A stretch of DNA of 64,000 nt from Metallyticus violacea (GCA_030762175.1 CM060831.1:73324501-73388500), one strand, 5' to 3'; counted from the stretch's first letter, positions 35,500 through 47,219 are shown. The notes: generated from the sequence alone by a model not told the origin. Numbers and translations are program-made.

Positions 35500-36505
35500 C
35501 CTTAAATGCTTTCATAATTGAAATCAACAGTTTAAATTTTATACTACCTGAAATTTCAATTCCATTTTTCTTTTCAGCACCTTCAGAATATACTCTCACG
35601 TCAGGGTTCGTCAAAAATACGACTATTAATAAGTTATTAGTGGTTGTATTTTTATCATTAAAGATGTTCGGCTATCATTTTAACACAATAGCTTATTTGT
35701 TAGTTATTTTATTTGTTATCTAAAACTATTAGCAATTTCACTTAATTACATTTTTTTTCATATTACTAGTCCAGTAATAAATAGCTCCTTCTTAGTAACT
35801 CTTTGCTCTAAATAGCCAAGGTTATTTAGAAGCAAAACTCATTTCTATCTTACCAAAGAATGTTATAGATAAAGATTTCCTTTTCTGAATACTGAACATT
35901 TTAAAATAATTTTTCAGCTATAATGGTAAATATTTAGTTAAATTAATCATTCAACACTTATATGTATGTCTTCGCCTGTTGAAAGGCTCTATTTAATTTG
36001 TATCTGTAAACTATTCTGATTTTATTGTTCATAGTGCAAAATATCGTTTGAAATTTTTATAAGCCAATATCAGAAACATAAATTACTAAATTTTGCTCAA
36101 CTTTTATGGTAGTAATTGATATTGCTGTCTCAGAGTAGTGTTTCTAAAAGAATTTAAGAGAAACTTGAAGTCATTCTGATGCAAAAGCTAAACTGAAGCA
36201 AATAAATAAATAAAGGACAGAAAGTTATAGAAGCGTAGCAACCATACAATTAATAACTTTATGGACATGAACGAGCAATCCAAAAGTTTAACAAGAAATT
36301 AAGTAAGCGAAGGGTCAGCGTATTATACATGCAGATGATATCGATAAAGCAACTGACAGAACATTTAGACTCATTCAAAACATATTTGGAACGATTAAAA
36401 TACATATATTAAAACTCTTTAAAAGATACAACATTTAAATTAAGGTAATTTCCATGTTTTTAATTGGAAACAACAACTATTTAATTAAACACAATAGTTT
36501 TAATA
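35500..36505. other. No recognisable gene
   Basis: AT-rich; no feature recognised. Confidence 0.4.
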
Positions 36506-36510
36506 AAATA

Positions 36511-37479
36511 CAGAGGGTGCCAAAAATTTATACACACTTCAAGCAAAGAAAGAACTGTGTTAACTTTCAACTTTGCTGTTTTAATAATACGACGTACGGT
36601 GGTTTGGCTAATTCCAGTGTCTCGTGCACATTGCTTGGTAGATTTCTGCGGTGGGTGCTTAAAACGTTCAAAAACCATAGCCGAGATCGCGGGGCTTGTT
36701 GCTGTGTGAGGTGAGATCTTCTAGATCTGCCCTTGTGAACATCGGATACGGTACCATGAGTCTCAAATTTGTCTCGAATGCGTGCAATTGTTACTCGCGT
36801 TGGCGATTCTGTTCTGTACACAGGTCTCCATTGCCTTTGAACTTCAACAACTTTCTCGGTTCCCCAATTCCACTTCCGCTGTTCAAACGATAATCTTGGC
36901 TTCATTTTGTTGTAGCAATGCTAGCAAACGCAATGTGAGTCATACAGAACATCAAACGATAAGCTTGGCTTCATTTGTTCATTGTTTATTTACGATAATC
37001 TTAGCTTGATTTGTTAATTGTTTATTTACGTGTAACATAGGATCGCTATCATAATGTACGTGAGTCACATCTGTTTACATCATCATACTACACATTACTG
37101 TTGTTTTTGTGTCTTTGAAATATATTAAGCAGATACCTACTGTGAGAGTGTCGGTCCTGGTGGTGTAGTGGTTACCATACTTGGCTCCTAAACCCAAGAT
37201 CGCGTCACCCGGTCAGGACCGATGGATTTTTTCGGGGCGTAAAAATCCTAAGTATGGCTTCCTTCGGTAGGGAAGTAAAGCCGTGGGTCCCGTGTCGTAC
37301 ATTTGCGGCACGAAAAAGAACCTCAAGCCTGAAAGAGAGGCCTCTGAGCAAAATTTGTCGGCCGTTTCACGCCCTGAGTTGAATGGGACGCTTATGACCT
37401 GAGCTGTTAAAGAGCGTCCATAAATAAATCATTCAAAAAAAATTACTGTGAGAGTGTGTATGCATTTTTGGCACCTCGG
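36511..37479 (-). mobile_element. Internally deleted Tc1/mariner-superfamily transposon, copy 3, with nested SINE
   Basis: Bounded by TA at 36509 and 37480. Ends: CAGAGGGTGCCAAAAATTTA and, reversed, CCGAGGTGCCAAAAATGC. The minus strand has the N-terminal domain from 36905 (MKPRLSFEQRK, GTEKVVEVQRQWRPVYRTES, TRVTIARIRDKFETHG) and the second helix-turn-helix (STKQCARDTGISQTTVRRII) in two frames. The DDE domain is deleted. A SINE is inserted at 37151, within 330 bases of the right end. Without it the element is about 660 bases. Confidence 0.88.
37151..37443 (+). mobile_element. tRNA-derived SINE (Glu/Asp-like head), copy 3, nested in the DNA transposon
   Basis: Head TCGGTCCTGGTGGTGTAGTG, GTTACCATACTTGGC (good box A), partly decayed box B (GATCGCGTCACCC), T run then CGGGGCGT, 'AGTATGGCTTCCTTCGG', 'CGGCACGAAAAAGAACCTCA', 'GAGCAAAATTTGTCGGCC', 'GAATGGGACGCTTATGACC', and tail CATAAATAAATCATTCAAAA. 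Exact 13-bp target duplication TACTGTGAGAGTG at 37138-37150 and 37444-37456. It is the best-preserved member of this family in the window. Confidence 0.92.
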
Positions 37480-39730
37480 TAGTTATAAATGGTTTTCAAA
37501 ATAATCACAAGACAAGCTTTGGAAAGGAAGCTGTAATAAGAAAAGAATAAATCGTTATGAATGCGAATATAAAATAAAGAATGAAGCCATAATCGGAAAT
37601 ACGCAATAAATAGTACACGACAAACCTCTGCAAAGAGTGAGATAGGAAGGGAAGGAAGTCGACTCTGCTTGTAAAACTAGTGTATAAGCTAAACATATAT
37701 AGAAAGACAAAAATTGAAGAAGTAATTAATAACTTAGAATTACAATCGTTCTATCATAACGCAATCACGTGAAATATATACGCGGACAGAGGATGAGATT
37801 TCCCAATTTTCGTGTATAAAAGGACATGTATAGGAAACGCCTGTGAGCCTACTCTGAGGAAGGCCTATTTCTCTCCAGCCGATACAGAACCGGATTGCTC
37901 TGGCTTGGTCGGATTTGGACTTCGAAAAGAAGAGCTTTGTGCCCGGACAAAGAGGTGAGCTGTGCTAACGCACATGTCTGGAAAACGTTTCGACGAGCAC
38001 AATTTATGTGTGAGATTAGATCTAACCGGACATTTATAGCTGGCATTGGATTGACGATGACTTTATAAGTCAATTTGGGATATATATTCATGAGGAAAGA
38101 CCGAACAAAGGCATGTGTCTCTCTTAGTAGTATTTCCCATCCACAAAAGGCATCAGAAGAAGGATAAACATGTTTTTAATCAATGCACTTGGTGTATAAA
38201 GAATGAAAATACGGCGCTTTAACCATACCTGTCATAAATACCACAATTAGTATTTAACTAACTTTTCGTAAGGGATACTAACAAAGTTATTGCAATAAAC
38301 AGTGAAACGAGTTAGTTCTTCATATGTAACTATGTTTCTCTTCAAGGAAGTTATCCGGTATCTTAAATCTCCAGATTTATCATAGAAATTGCCTATAATA
38401 TATAACCAAAAGGGAGAAGCGAACAGTGACCTGTAATTCATCAATCAATTTCAACATTAAAATCTTTAAAACAGCATTAACTACAATACATAAGCAGTGA
38501 ACATTAAGGTCACAATTAAAATATGCAAGAAAGGAGTGTTAGAATATTTCCTATAATAACTTTAAAATTTGGTAAAATAGGACAACGGCAAAGATAAAAC
38601 TAAATAAGATTTTTTCTCAGGAATAGGTTGTAGAATACATGACGAATATCTGTATTGTAAAAAAATGTACTTGAGAAATTGTATTGAATATCAAATTAAC
38701 AAAGAATTTCTGAATTACAAACATAACAAATACTGGCACTATATGACAATTAAGTTGACCTCTTCTGGAAAATAAATTAGTTAACATTAAAAGCTTATGG
38801 TAAGGACACTAGAGAGAAGGTATAGTAAGCAATGAACACGCAGAATATATTCAAAGATACACATAATTTGTACCTAAATTTACCTTCAGAAAGAGTAGCA
38901 GAAAAGCAATTCTTCGGCGAAAATGGGCTATTTCGGAAAAAAACGTTACTTTTTAACTCTTAGAGCAAACGAAATGTTGAGATGATGGCATAGGAAGATG
39001 GAAAGTACTAGGCGTCAATCTACAATTAAGAAAAAAAGCTATAATCAACAAATGAAGAAAGAATTAAAATATGCTTTCATTTCAGCCGGCTATCTCAGTA
39101 GGATAGGTGAGGAGAGTTAATTCCAATTAATGCACTTGACACCCAAAAATTTGCTACAGAAAGATAAAGATGGAAACACGATATGAAGATTATTTTTAGC
39201 AGCAACTGGTCTACAATAGCGAAGAAGAGAGAAGAATGGATACAAATTATTAATAGAGACGTCTAAGAGCTTGATTTGTGCTATCTCAAGATCACGCAAT
39301 CCATAACAATCTTATTTCTTTGCCCTTCCTGATTTAATTAGCTAATTACAATTACAGTATACTATAGTGTGCAATATAAATATATTGCCTTTAATGTAAG
39401 AAACTTGATTAAACCGTCCACAGTAAAATAGAATGCAATTAACCTCTACAACAGCAATAAAAATATTAGTAAATTAGGAACAACAATGGAATATACTCAA
39501 AAGCAATTGTGTGTTCACCTTCCTTTTTCCACGCAAAATGTATATTTATTCTCTCGCCTATTTCCGAAATGAAATCCAAACAAGTAATTGTTCTTTTAAA
39601 TTAAATGTAGTATAGACAATCGAAATAAAACGCACCGTCTATTTGAGGAAAACCTGCGATATAAAATAACCACCCAGAGCGTGAACTACAGCAGGTTATT
39701 TGAGTTAAGGGCCGCTGAGCACAGCTGCTT
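37480..39730. other. No confirmed gene; one candidate exon
   Basis: AT-rich except the stretch 37800-38060. The candidate exon at 37879-37954 is listed separately. Confidence 0.4.
37879..37954 (+). CDS. Weak candidate exon, 76 nt
   Basis: Preceded by a pyrimidine tract and AG (TTTCTCTCCAG) and followed by GTGAGC, a near-consensus donor. In frame 1 it encodes PIQNRIALAWSDLDFEKKSF and VPGQR, with balanced amino-acid composition and higher GC than the surroundings. No family is recognised, the exon is short, and signals of this quality arise by chance, so this is only a pointer. Confidence 0.15.
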
Positions 39731-39732
39731 GC

Positions 39733-39998
39733 TTTTTTATTAGTGTTTAACGCCCGTTTTTACCACTGAGGCACCATAGGCGGTGACACTGATGATACAT
39801 GAAATGAAATATTGGGAAAGGATTTTTTTTTAAGGAAGGAAACTTCTAGGCCTAAGTTTAGGGTATCTCCCCGGCATTTGCCAGTTATGAGGACTGAGCA
39901 AAACCTGAGAAAAACCTGAAAATCAAGGAGGACGGTCATGGTGGGATTTGAACCCCGAACCTCCCGCTCACGAGTCCGCGCCTTAACGAACTCGGGGG
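39733..39998 (-). mobile_element. tRNA-derived SINE (Ser/Leu-like head), copy 5
   Basis: On the minus strand it starts inside the head (CCCCCGAGTTCGTTAAGGCG), then CGGACTCGTGAGCGGGAGGT, box B GGGGTTCAAATCCC near 39947, CCATGACCGTCCTCCTTG, and ends GTAAAAACGGGCGTTAAACA. About twelve bases of the usual 5' end are missing. The flanks share CTTGCT-type sequence (39727 and 40005), possibly the target duplication. Confidence 0.8.
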
Positions 39999-40094
39999 TC
40001 AGGCACTTGCTGGAAAAGTGCAGCAGCTACAACCGAACTAAGGGAGACAGAACAGCCCTGCTAAAGTAGTATTTACATTTTTACAGAAAGTATA

Positions 40095-40445
40095 ATATTA
40101 TAATAGTGTTATGAAAATGATGCCTCTGAGTGGCAATACATTGCCGACACCTGTGAAGTCCTGCGTTTCATCCAACTTTTCTTCCTTAAGAGCACTGAGG
40201 TTCGGAACACAATTCTTTTCATTTAGAGATCTCCCTCCCTCCTTCTCTCTTTCGCAACTTTTTAACAAGTTGGCGAATAGTTCCTCTATCTGGAATACGA
40301 TTGCGAATCTTGCGCACACCACATCCCCTCTCTACAAGAATGCTTTTCATACGTGCATTGTCCATAAAAGTGCATTCTTTTGAACTGTATTTATGTAGGG
40401 GCATAACTAACAAATAACACATAATGAAAGTAGAGAATAACACAT
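40095..40445 (-). pseudogene. Transposase N-terminal fragment, shared with 54940-55195
   Basis: The minus-strand frame contains CGVRKIRNRIPDRGTIRQLV and KKLRKR, a helix-turn-helix of the 'F-x-P-SR-TI-x-x-LVKK' type seen in the N-terminal domain of insect Tc1/mariner-superfamily transposases. It is followed by a conserved non-coding-looking block, GGCAATGTATTGCCACT then GAGGCATCATTTT. The same two pieces in the same order occur on the plus strand at 54940-55195. The catalytic domain is absent. Confidence 0.5.
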
Positions 40446-40618
40446 GAACTCACAATCACTCAATCAAACTACAAGCTGAGATCTGCATATGCATTATACG
40501 GCTTTGACGACAGGCTCCCTGCAGTATGCAGCCGCTGTCCAGCCTATTTTCAAATAACCTCATTTGTGTGTGTGTATAAAAATAAAAATCACCAAAAATA
40601 TCCTTTCCTATTATTCCA

Positions 40619-41360
40619 GTGTACGAAACTTTCCACTGCAAACCTAAAACTTCTAATAAGAACTTCATTAACCCTGTTACTACTTACGTTCCTGGAATTG
40701 AAAGCATCAGACCTATTTTGAAAGAATGTCACGATATTTTGTTAATGCACCCATTTTTAAATGATTTTTCTAAATTTGTATCCCGCCTTACTTTTAGAGC
40801 ACCCCCTAAACTTAAAAGTATATTTCGCCGAAACCTATCCCCTCCGAATTTACCACGTCCCTTTGCTGGCTCATATGTAAAACCTGCGCGCTAATTATGC
40901 CTTGCCATTCATTCCACAGCCCTAATTTATCCAGGGAATTTAACATTTCTTCATTCGCTACCTGTTCTTCCAAGAACGTCGTATATATGTTATCTTGTAA
41001 GCATTGCAAAGCATTTTATATTGGTTTAACTTCTACTGTTGTTTCGCTACGTATGAACAATCATAGACGTTCTGTTAAACAGTCTCCCTTGCTGGTTGCT
41101 CAAATGCCTCATCTCACTGTAAAACGTTTTATGGTGCTTTTAATTTATCACTTATTGATATGTTACCTACTCATAGCTCTGAAAGTTTACTCAGAGATAG
41201 AGAAATGGCAGCTATATTTATATATAACGCGCGTGTAGCACCAGATTTAAATCTTATTTTTTTCCCCCCCACAAACTCTTATAGCTTGTTTCATCTGTTT
41301 CCACGCATAACGTTACCTTCGTTCACTTGTTTTCTTGCCATAGAAGAACTGAGGTAAAGT
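40619..41360 (+). pseudogene. Penelope-like element, C-terminal region with GIY-YIG endonuclease
   Basis: The upstream frame gives NPVTTYVPGIESIRPILKEC and LTFRAPPKLKSIFRRN, the linker between the reverse transcriptase and endonuclease of Penelope-like elements. After a frame change comes SKNVVYMLSCKHCKAFYIGL and TSTVVSLRMNNHRRSV: the NVVY-x-x-x-C-x-x-C and YIG motifs, followed by the conserved Arg and 'NHR' block. Finally SSESLLRDREMAAIFIYNAR, VAPDLNL matches the 'E-x-x-W/Y-I-x-x-L-x-x-x-x-P-x-GLN' end. At least three shifts separate the pieces, so it is inactive. No reverse transcriptase core is present. Confidence 0.85.
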
Positions 41361-41364
41361 TCCA

Positions 41365-42465
41365 AATGTAGCGATTACAAATTTGTGACTTTTTCTTAGT
41401 GTTTTAGTCTTTTCTGCTTTTCTATTTATTGCTATTTTAGTTACATTGTTAATAGAGTTACATTATATTTAATTTATATTATATATATAACATGGATTTA
41501 AGTAACAAAAGGTAAATTTAGCTTGCTTTATATTTCTTCCGGGTTTTTATTACGTTTTCTTGCTTTTCGGGAAAGAACTTAAGATAAAATACTCTATTTG
41601 CACTAAACTGCTTAAACTTGAAGTCGATGATAGAACTAAAAGGGAAGGAAGACAGGACGAAAGTAAATTCTAATTCTTTATCGGACGTCGCCATTAAGCT
41701 TGGAAATGGCTATTTCTTTCGCTACGCCCATGTTCAGATATAGGTGTTCCAACATTTATCAGCATTAGCTCGACAGGACATATGTTTTGGGGAGTATATA
41801 CTGGGTAGAGGCTGTCTTCCATATGGATGACGAACGATGTGATTGAATTAGCAATGAAATGATCTTGCAGGCAAGTGTTGATAAATTACGCAGGATTTGT
41901 CCACACTGACAAGGTCTATAGAAAACAGAAGCCCTCTATCAGCTAAAAGACAGGCGTAGTTTCGTTTATGGGACATTTATTTTTTTGCTTGTGTATGTGT
42001 AATAATAATGGATAATGAAATCTTGAAAAAATTCAGCAAGGAATATTTCTCTGACAGTTTGATTAATTTTAGACGTTCTTAAGGCTTTTGTTCTATGATA
42101 AAATAGTTTTTCCAAAGCCCTCGTTTTAGTTATGAACATGCTATTGCATATGTCGTGCTTATACCAATTGGTTCTGCAATATCCTGCCTTACCTCATCGC
42201 AAAGCAGCACTATATTTGTAATCTTTTGAGTCTTGAAGAAATTCTCAAAATTATCTGCAGTTAAGCTCGAAATACTTTTGAAAAATAATAAGAACATACT
42301 GGCATTAAATGAAACTAAGAGTTCTTTCGAGAATAAACAGAGAAAATAACATTTTGGCATTTAAAAGTTGACATATAAATGCAAACTTATTTCAGATATT
42401 TTAATGACAATGTATTTTAAAAGTGAAAACTTTTCTATATGTGTTTAGGATATCATTGAACATCG
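41365..42465. other. No recognisable gene
   Basis: AT-rich; 41370-41520 may be the 3' untranslated tail of the Penelope-like element. Nothing else recognised. Confidence 0.4.
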
Positions 42466-42469
42466 TTTC

Positions 42470-42690
42470 GAGCCTGGTGGTCTGGTGGTAACCATACTTG
42501 CATCGTAGACCGACAGTCTCGGGTTCAAGACGGATTTTTTTTCCTTCTTTCGGAAGGAAAGTAGAGCCCTTGGTTTTGTGTCTCAGATTTACGACACGTA
42601 AGGAGTCTCAAGCTTGAAAGAACAGGCTCTGAGCAAAATTTATCGACCCCTCGTTATCAAAGAGTGCCCTAAAATGACCAAATGAAAAAT
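42470..42690 (+). mobile_element. tRNA-derived SINE (Glu/Asp-like head), copy 4
   Basis: Head GAGCCTGGTGGTCTGGTGGT, AACCATACTTGCATCG (box A) and box B-like GGGTTCAAGACGG. The body is shortened between the head and 'TTCCTTCTTTCGGAAGGAAA', then GACACGTAAGGAGTCTCAAG, 'GAGCAAAATTTATCG', and the 3' end is truncated within 'AAAGAGTGCCCTAAAATGA'. Diverged. Confidence 0.72.
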
Positions 42691-42691
42691 A

Positions 42692-44840
42692 ATTGCATAT
42701 CGGGATCTAAAGATAGACGGAATCATTAAGTAAAAGTAGGTTCCTGCAGTGGGACTTTAAATGTTTATTAATAGCATATGTTTTAGTATAATTAATTTAC
42801 AATTATGCTCTTATTTATACACTTTTTATTTTTTATTTTCTCAATCCTGTTCAATTGAAAATTAATTACAAACTTGCTAAGTATATAGGGGGATACATAA
42901 CATTCTGAATACTATAATTGCATTCTGAATAAGCAGAAAACCTTTAAAACAAATCTATTTACACTTAAAATTATAGGTTAGTCAAGCAAATAATTGTTTG
43001 TTTTTCTCTGCCGAACTATATTTAACTATATTTAAACTTGACCGTATATTTTTTTAATGAGAAGAATATTTCGGAAAAGTGTGAAAATGTAAACACATGT
43101 TTAATGCAGAACAGTAGCTGCCAACGCCGAGTCAAACAAGAGGTTTACAACGCACATAACTTCATAACATGTGGTGGACAGGGTTCCAGAGTCATCATAA
43201 TATATCGCCATCGATCGATAATATACTGCGATCTTTCGCTACTAAACTCTACGAGGCATATTATAACTCGGATTTAACTTGACGTAGGGAATCCCTGATT
43301 AGAACATTAGAAGAATACTTTGGTATTTCAATGGCTGGCGTATGTGCCTTGCCCGTAGTGGGGGCACCTTCGGCAGGAACGAATGAAGCAGGGAGACACC
43401 AGGCGGCCAAGATCCACGGACAGTGAGATGCAAACGTAAACAGGTTTTTTAACATTGTTTTCAGATACAACATCCCAACACCTGCTTAGTTCCTGTCCAA
43501 GGAGTTTGAATTTCTCTGAACAGTCACTTCCGGCAGATTCTATCTAAAGTGCAAGCCACCGTCACTCCGCACTAGTCCACCTCGCCCTGACTCGAAATAG
43601 GAGAAACCACAAAAACAAACAAACAAACAAACCAAATAAAAAGCACTGTCACGGTGGTTGGTCTTAAAGTGTTTCAATCTGTGACATGCAAGTACATTAC
43701 TGCCAGAGACATTGCGCTCTTATATATCTCTAATTTTAGTACAACATCCAAAACGACAGTAAAAAGAGCCTATTTCTGACCATAGCCTCATTTGACTAGC
43801 AAATGGGGTATTTCTCTTTGTAGTTCTTGTACCTGGCTATACCTATAATACTTATTTAATTGACTTAAGGCGGAAAGCAATGTCTTCCTTTTGACAACCA
43901 TAATCATAGCATATTTAAGTTATCTTTTTCTAAAAACTATGCAATTTATGTTGAAACTTTTACTGTTGGTGGTTACAGTACTTAAGTATATAAAAAAAAA
44001 ACTTTTATCTTTGTCAATTATTTATTTTCTACGTTTAACGGTACAAAGAAGTTTATAAAGTGCTTAAAATAGAAAATTTTACAATACTTTTATTTCACCT
44101 TGTTTAAGATATTTAAATGAACGATTATTTAACATTTCTGCTTTTTAGAACAAGTGCAAGCCGATAAAATGTTCCAGGAAAGATATTGAATAATTTAAAT
44201 GCTATTTTAAAAGTAAAGCTATGAAGTATGAAATAATACAAAAATGGTATTTGATTCAAATTTTTCCTCCTATTCCTTCTCGGGGCTACTAAGTATTATT
44301 GTGTTATTGACTATTAGGTGTATAGATTTGGAAAGGAAACTCTAAGTTAGCTGTTAATAAAATTACCTAAGCCTTAAGAAATGAAACGTTTTCATTATTT
44401 AAAAAATATATATACATTGGGCAGTGGATGATTTATGTCATTTAATAATTGCAAATGTAAGTAGTTCTCAGGACAAAAATTTATTATTAAAATACCGATA
44501 GCTGATGCCAATTTACTCATTTAATATTGCAGTTCTGCGCTTGACAGATAAATGGCAACTGCACATAATACTTAAATGGCACGCGAAATGGCGGCGCAAT
44601 TTGGCCTAGAATGACGTTTCAGGTAACGAGTAAGAGGAAATGGCGTGCATAAATAAAGTTTTATATACTAAACTATTTAGTTTTAGCTAACAGCAGTCTA
44701 ATTATATACATTTCTTATGATTCTTAATGTACAAATTGTATAAATTTTATACTAATAAATGAGAAGTAGCTATTTAATATGAAAATCCTTTAGCAAAATA
44801 TATGAATTTTGTTGAGCCGGAAAAAAATTGTTATAACCTT
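42692..44840. other. No recognisable gene
   Basis: AT-rich overall. The part 43090-43620 is GC-richer with several CpGs and an open minus-strand frame at 43261-43473, but I recognise no domain and no clear splice pair. Confidence 0.4.
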
Positions 44841-44846
44841 CAAATA

Positions 44847-45501
44847 CAAAGGGTGTCAAAAATATACACGCATTTCAAGCAAGACAAAACTGTATTAACA
44901 TAACAAATCTGAATTCACACAAACAGAAAATGATCAGCACTAATCATCTTACACTTTTACAGTTACAACAGTTGCTCAAAAGGCCCCCCATCGGCCTCGA
45001 TACACTTCTGAGTACGTTGAACTATGGTAGAGCAACGTTTGCAAAATTGTCCTCAGCGATTGCAGCATATGCCGTTTCAATTTCTTCCCGAAGTGCTGCC
45101 AGTGTAACTGGCTTTCTACGGTATACAACATCCTTAAGAGTTCCCCGTAGGTAGAAGTTCAACGGAGTTAGATCCAGAGAACGAGGTGGAAACTCAATCG
45201 GACCTCTTCGTCCTATCCAGTACCGCTGTTCAAACGATAATCTTGGCTCCATTTTGTTGTAGCAACGCTAGCATAACGTAATATGAGTCACATATATTAA
45301 CAGAACGTCATACGATAATATTGAGTTTATTTGCTCATTGTTGATTTACCTGTCACGTAGCAACGCTATCATAATGTATGTGAGTCATATTTGTTCACAG
45401 ATCATCATAATACACATTACTGTTGTTTTTCGGTCCAACTTTGAACTACATTAAATAGATATCTACTGTGAAAGTGTGTGTTTACTTTTTAGTTACCTCT
45501 G
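44847..45501 (-). mobile_element. Internally deleted Tc1/mariner-superfamily transposon, copy 4 (655 bp)
   Basis: Bounded by TA at 44845 and 45502; ends CAAAGGGTGTCAAAAATATA and, reversed, CAGAGGTAACTAAAAAGTAA. On the minus strand only the first ten codons of the transposase (MEPRLSFEQR) are retained and they are joined directly to the C-terminal part YWIGRRGPIEFPPRSLDLTP, LNFYLRGTLKDVVYRRKPVT, LAALREEIETA. This leaves the third catalytic residue region but removes all DNA-binding helices and the first two catalytic residues. Confidence 0.87.
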
Positions 45502-45502
45502 T

Positions 45503-46910
45503 ATATTTTAATTTGACTTTTTTTCTCCTTAATACTCCTTACAACATTTTTTTACGAATATTTACGCTTAACTTTGAGAATGTTTTAAAAAAAAGTATAG
45601 CAGTCTTGTGCATGCACTTTATTTAAAAAGCGAGCTATCCATGTGTGTCGGAATTTGTTATTGTTGCAAAATGTGATTCCAACACTGAGTAAACCTTCTG
45701 ATCTATTCGATCACATTGAAAACTTTTTAACGGATGATAATATCGTTTTAGCCAGCCTGACAAAATGTAAAGGGATGTTGTCCATAATGTAGACTCAGTC
45801 GAATTTTTATGTTCCTATTAATTATCAGATTATAAGTCTGTATATGCTGTTTAATGATCAACCATGCGATTTTTGTCTTGTTTATTTTATGCTATACAAC
45901 AGTGAGCAAATTAATGCTAATGAATTATTAAACGCGATCGCAGTTGGCTTGTATTTCCTGTTTAAATTTGTTACATTGTCTGATAAATATTCGTGCTTAA
46001 TCATAGCTTGTAGCTTATTTATTCACTTTGTGTATTTCACTTCACTCATTCGAACATACAAAGTTAGAACTGATCCACTTTTATACAGTTTTCAGATGTA
46101 AATTATAAATGAGCAAGTAGAGAAAGGTTAAAACTTCATGTTTTTAGCTTTGAACACTATTAATGAAATTTCCTCCCTCTAGGTAAAGAACCTAAGAGAA
46201 GCATTTAAATAACTAGACATCTAGATCGTAGTAGCTATGTCTTCTAATTTTTTTCCACTGTACTCACCAACGAAACTAGGTCAAAGGAAATAGTAGTATC
46301 ATTTATAATAATCGTTGTTGAAATGTTTGTATACCATGGCAAGAGCTATCCACTCCGGCATTTCCTGCCTAGCTATCTGAAAAGTTTTGCACCAATATAT
46401 AAATATATAGTGATATGAAGAAAAAAAGACATTATTAAAATCAAGCTCTAAAAGTTTAGTAGTGTTCAGTGTGGGCAAAATGTTTATACACTCTCAGATT
46501 TGTTTAATGTAATTTTTCCTTCTCTATCAAAGCTAGATTATGAGTGGCTAACTATAGTCGAATAAATCTAAATTTTAATATTTTTCTCCATATTTTTGAA
46601 TACTATATTATCCTTTTCTTATTTTAACGACAAATCTAATGAACAAACAACATTTAAAAATAATTTTAATTTATTTGGTAGTTTAGGAAAACAAAAGTTC
46701 ATACTGATGTCTTTTGATTATCTTTTTGAAGCGACATTTGCCTTCATTAAACTTAAAAATAAATACGAGAGTTTACAAAATTTAACAACCTAAACTATGA
46801 CTAGAGCACAGCTGTACATACTGATAGTCAACACGCGTATCGACCGGTGATTAATGCATGTGTGGGCAATTGTGAGGAAATACTGCGATTTTAGGTTATA
46901 TTTCGGTGTG
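45503..46910. other. No recognisable gene
   Basis: AT-rich; the open frames at 45844-46101 and 46596-46793 lack recognisable domains. Confidence 0.4.
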
Positions 46911-46914
46911 TGTA

Positions 46915-47215
46915 ATGGTTAAACATTGAAAAGTGAACAACGCATTTTCAATTGTTGTGACGTTTTACGATATGAATCAGCTGATCAGTGTCGTGAAAAA
47001 TTTTCACAATGTTTTCCGGGGGTTCATCGACTTGACAAATCTACAGTTTGTAAAACAGGTATAAATTCAAACAACCGCATTAGTATTAGGTAAGAAAATA
47101 TATTTTCTATCAGAGAGAAAACTGGATGCTATTGCTGCTGTATTAGAACAATCACTGCGAAAAGTGTTGCAAAGTTAGCCCATCAAGCGGGGGTCAGGCG
47201 TAAATTAGCCCTTTC
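46915..47215 (+). pseudogene. Transposase N-terminal fragment (Tc1/mariner superfamily)
   Basis: In one frame VTFYDMNQLISVVKNFHNVF matches the first helix-turn-helix ('Y-x-x-N-x-S-x-x-x-V-x-x-x-FR-x-x-F'), and after a stop SERKLDAIAAVLEQSLRKVL followed by QS, stop, PIKRG matches the second ('KLD-I-x-x-LE-SPRKSL-x-x-LA-Q-G'). A parallel frame gives SADQCREKFSQCFPG, so frame shifts have occurred. The catalytic domain is missing and no terminal repeats are recognised. Confidence 0.6.
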
Positions 47216-47219
47216 TGAT

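Noticed and set aside
46465..46500. Sequence GGGCAAAATGTTTATACACT resembling the terminal repeat of the four-copy transposon
   Set aside because: Only one end, several mismatches and no partner end or TA-bounded element nearby.
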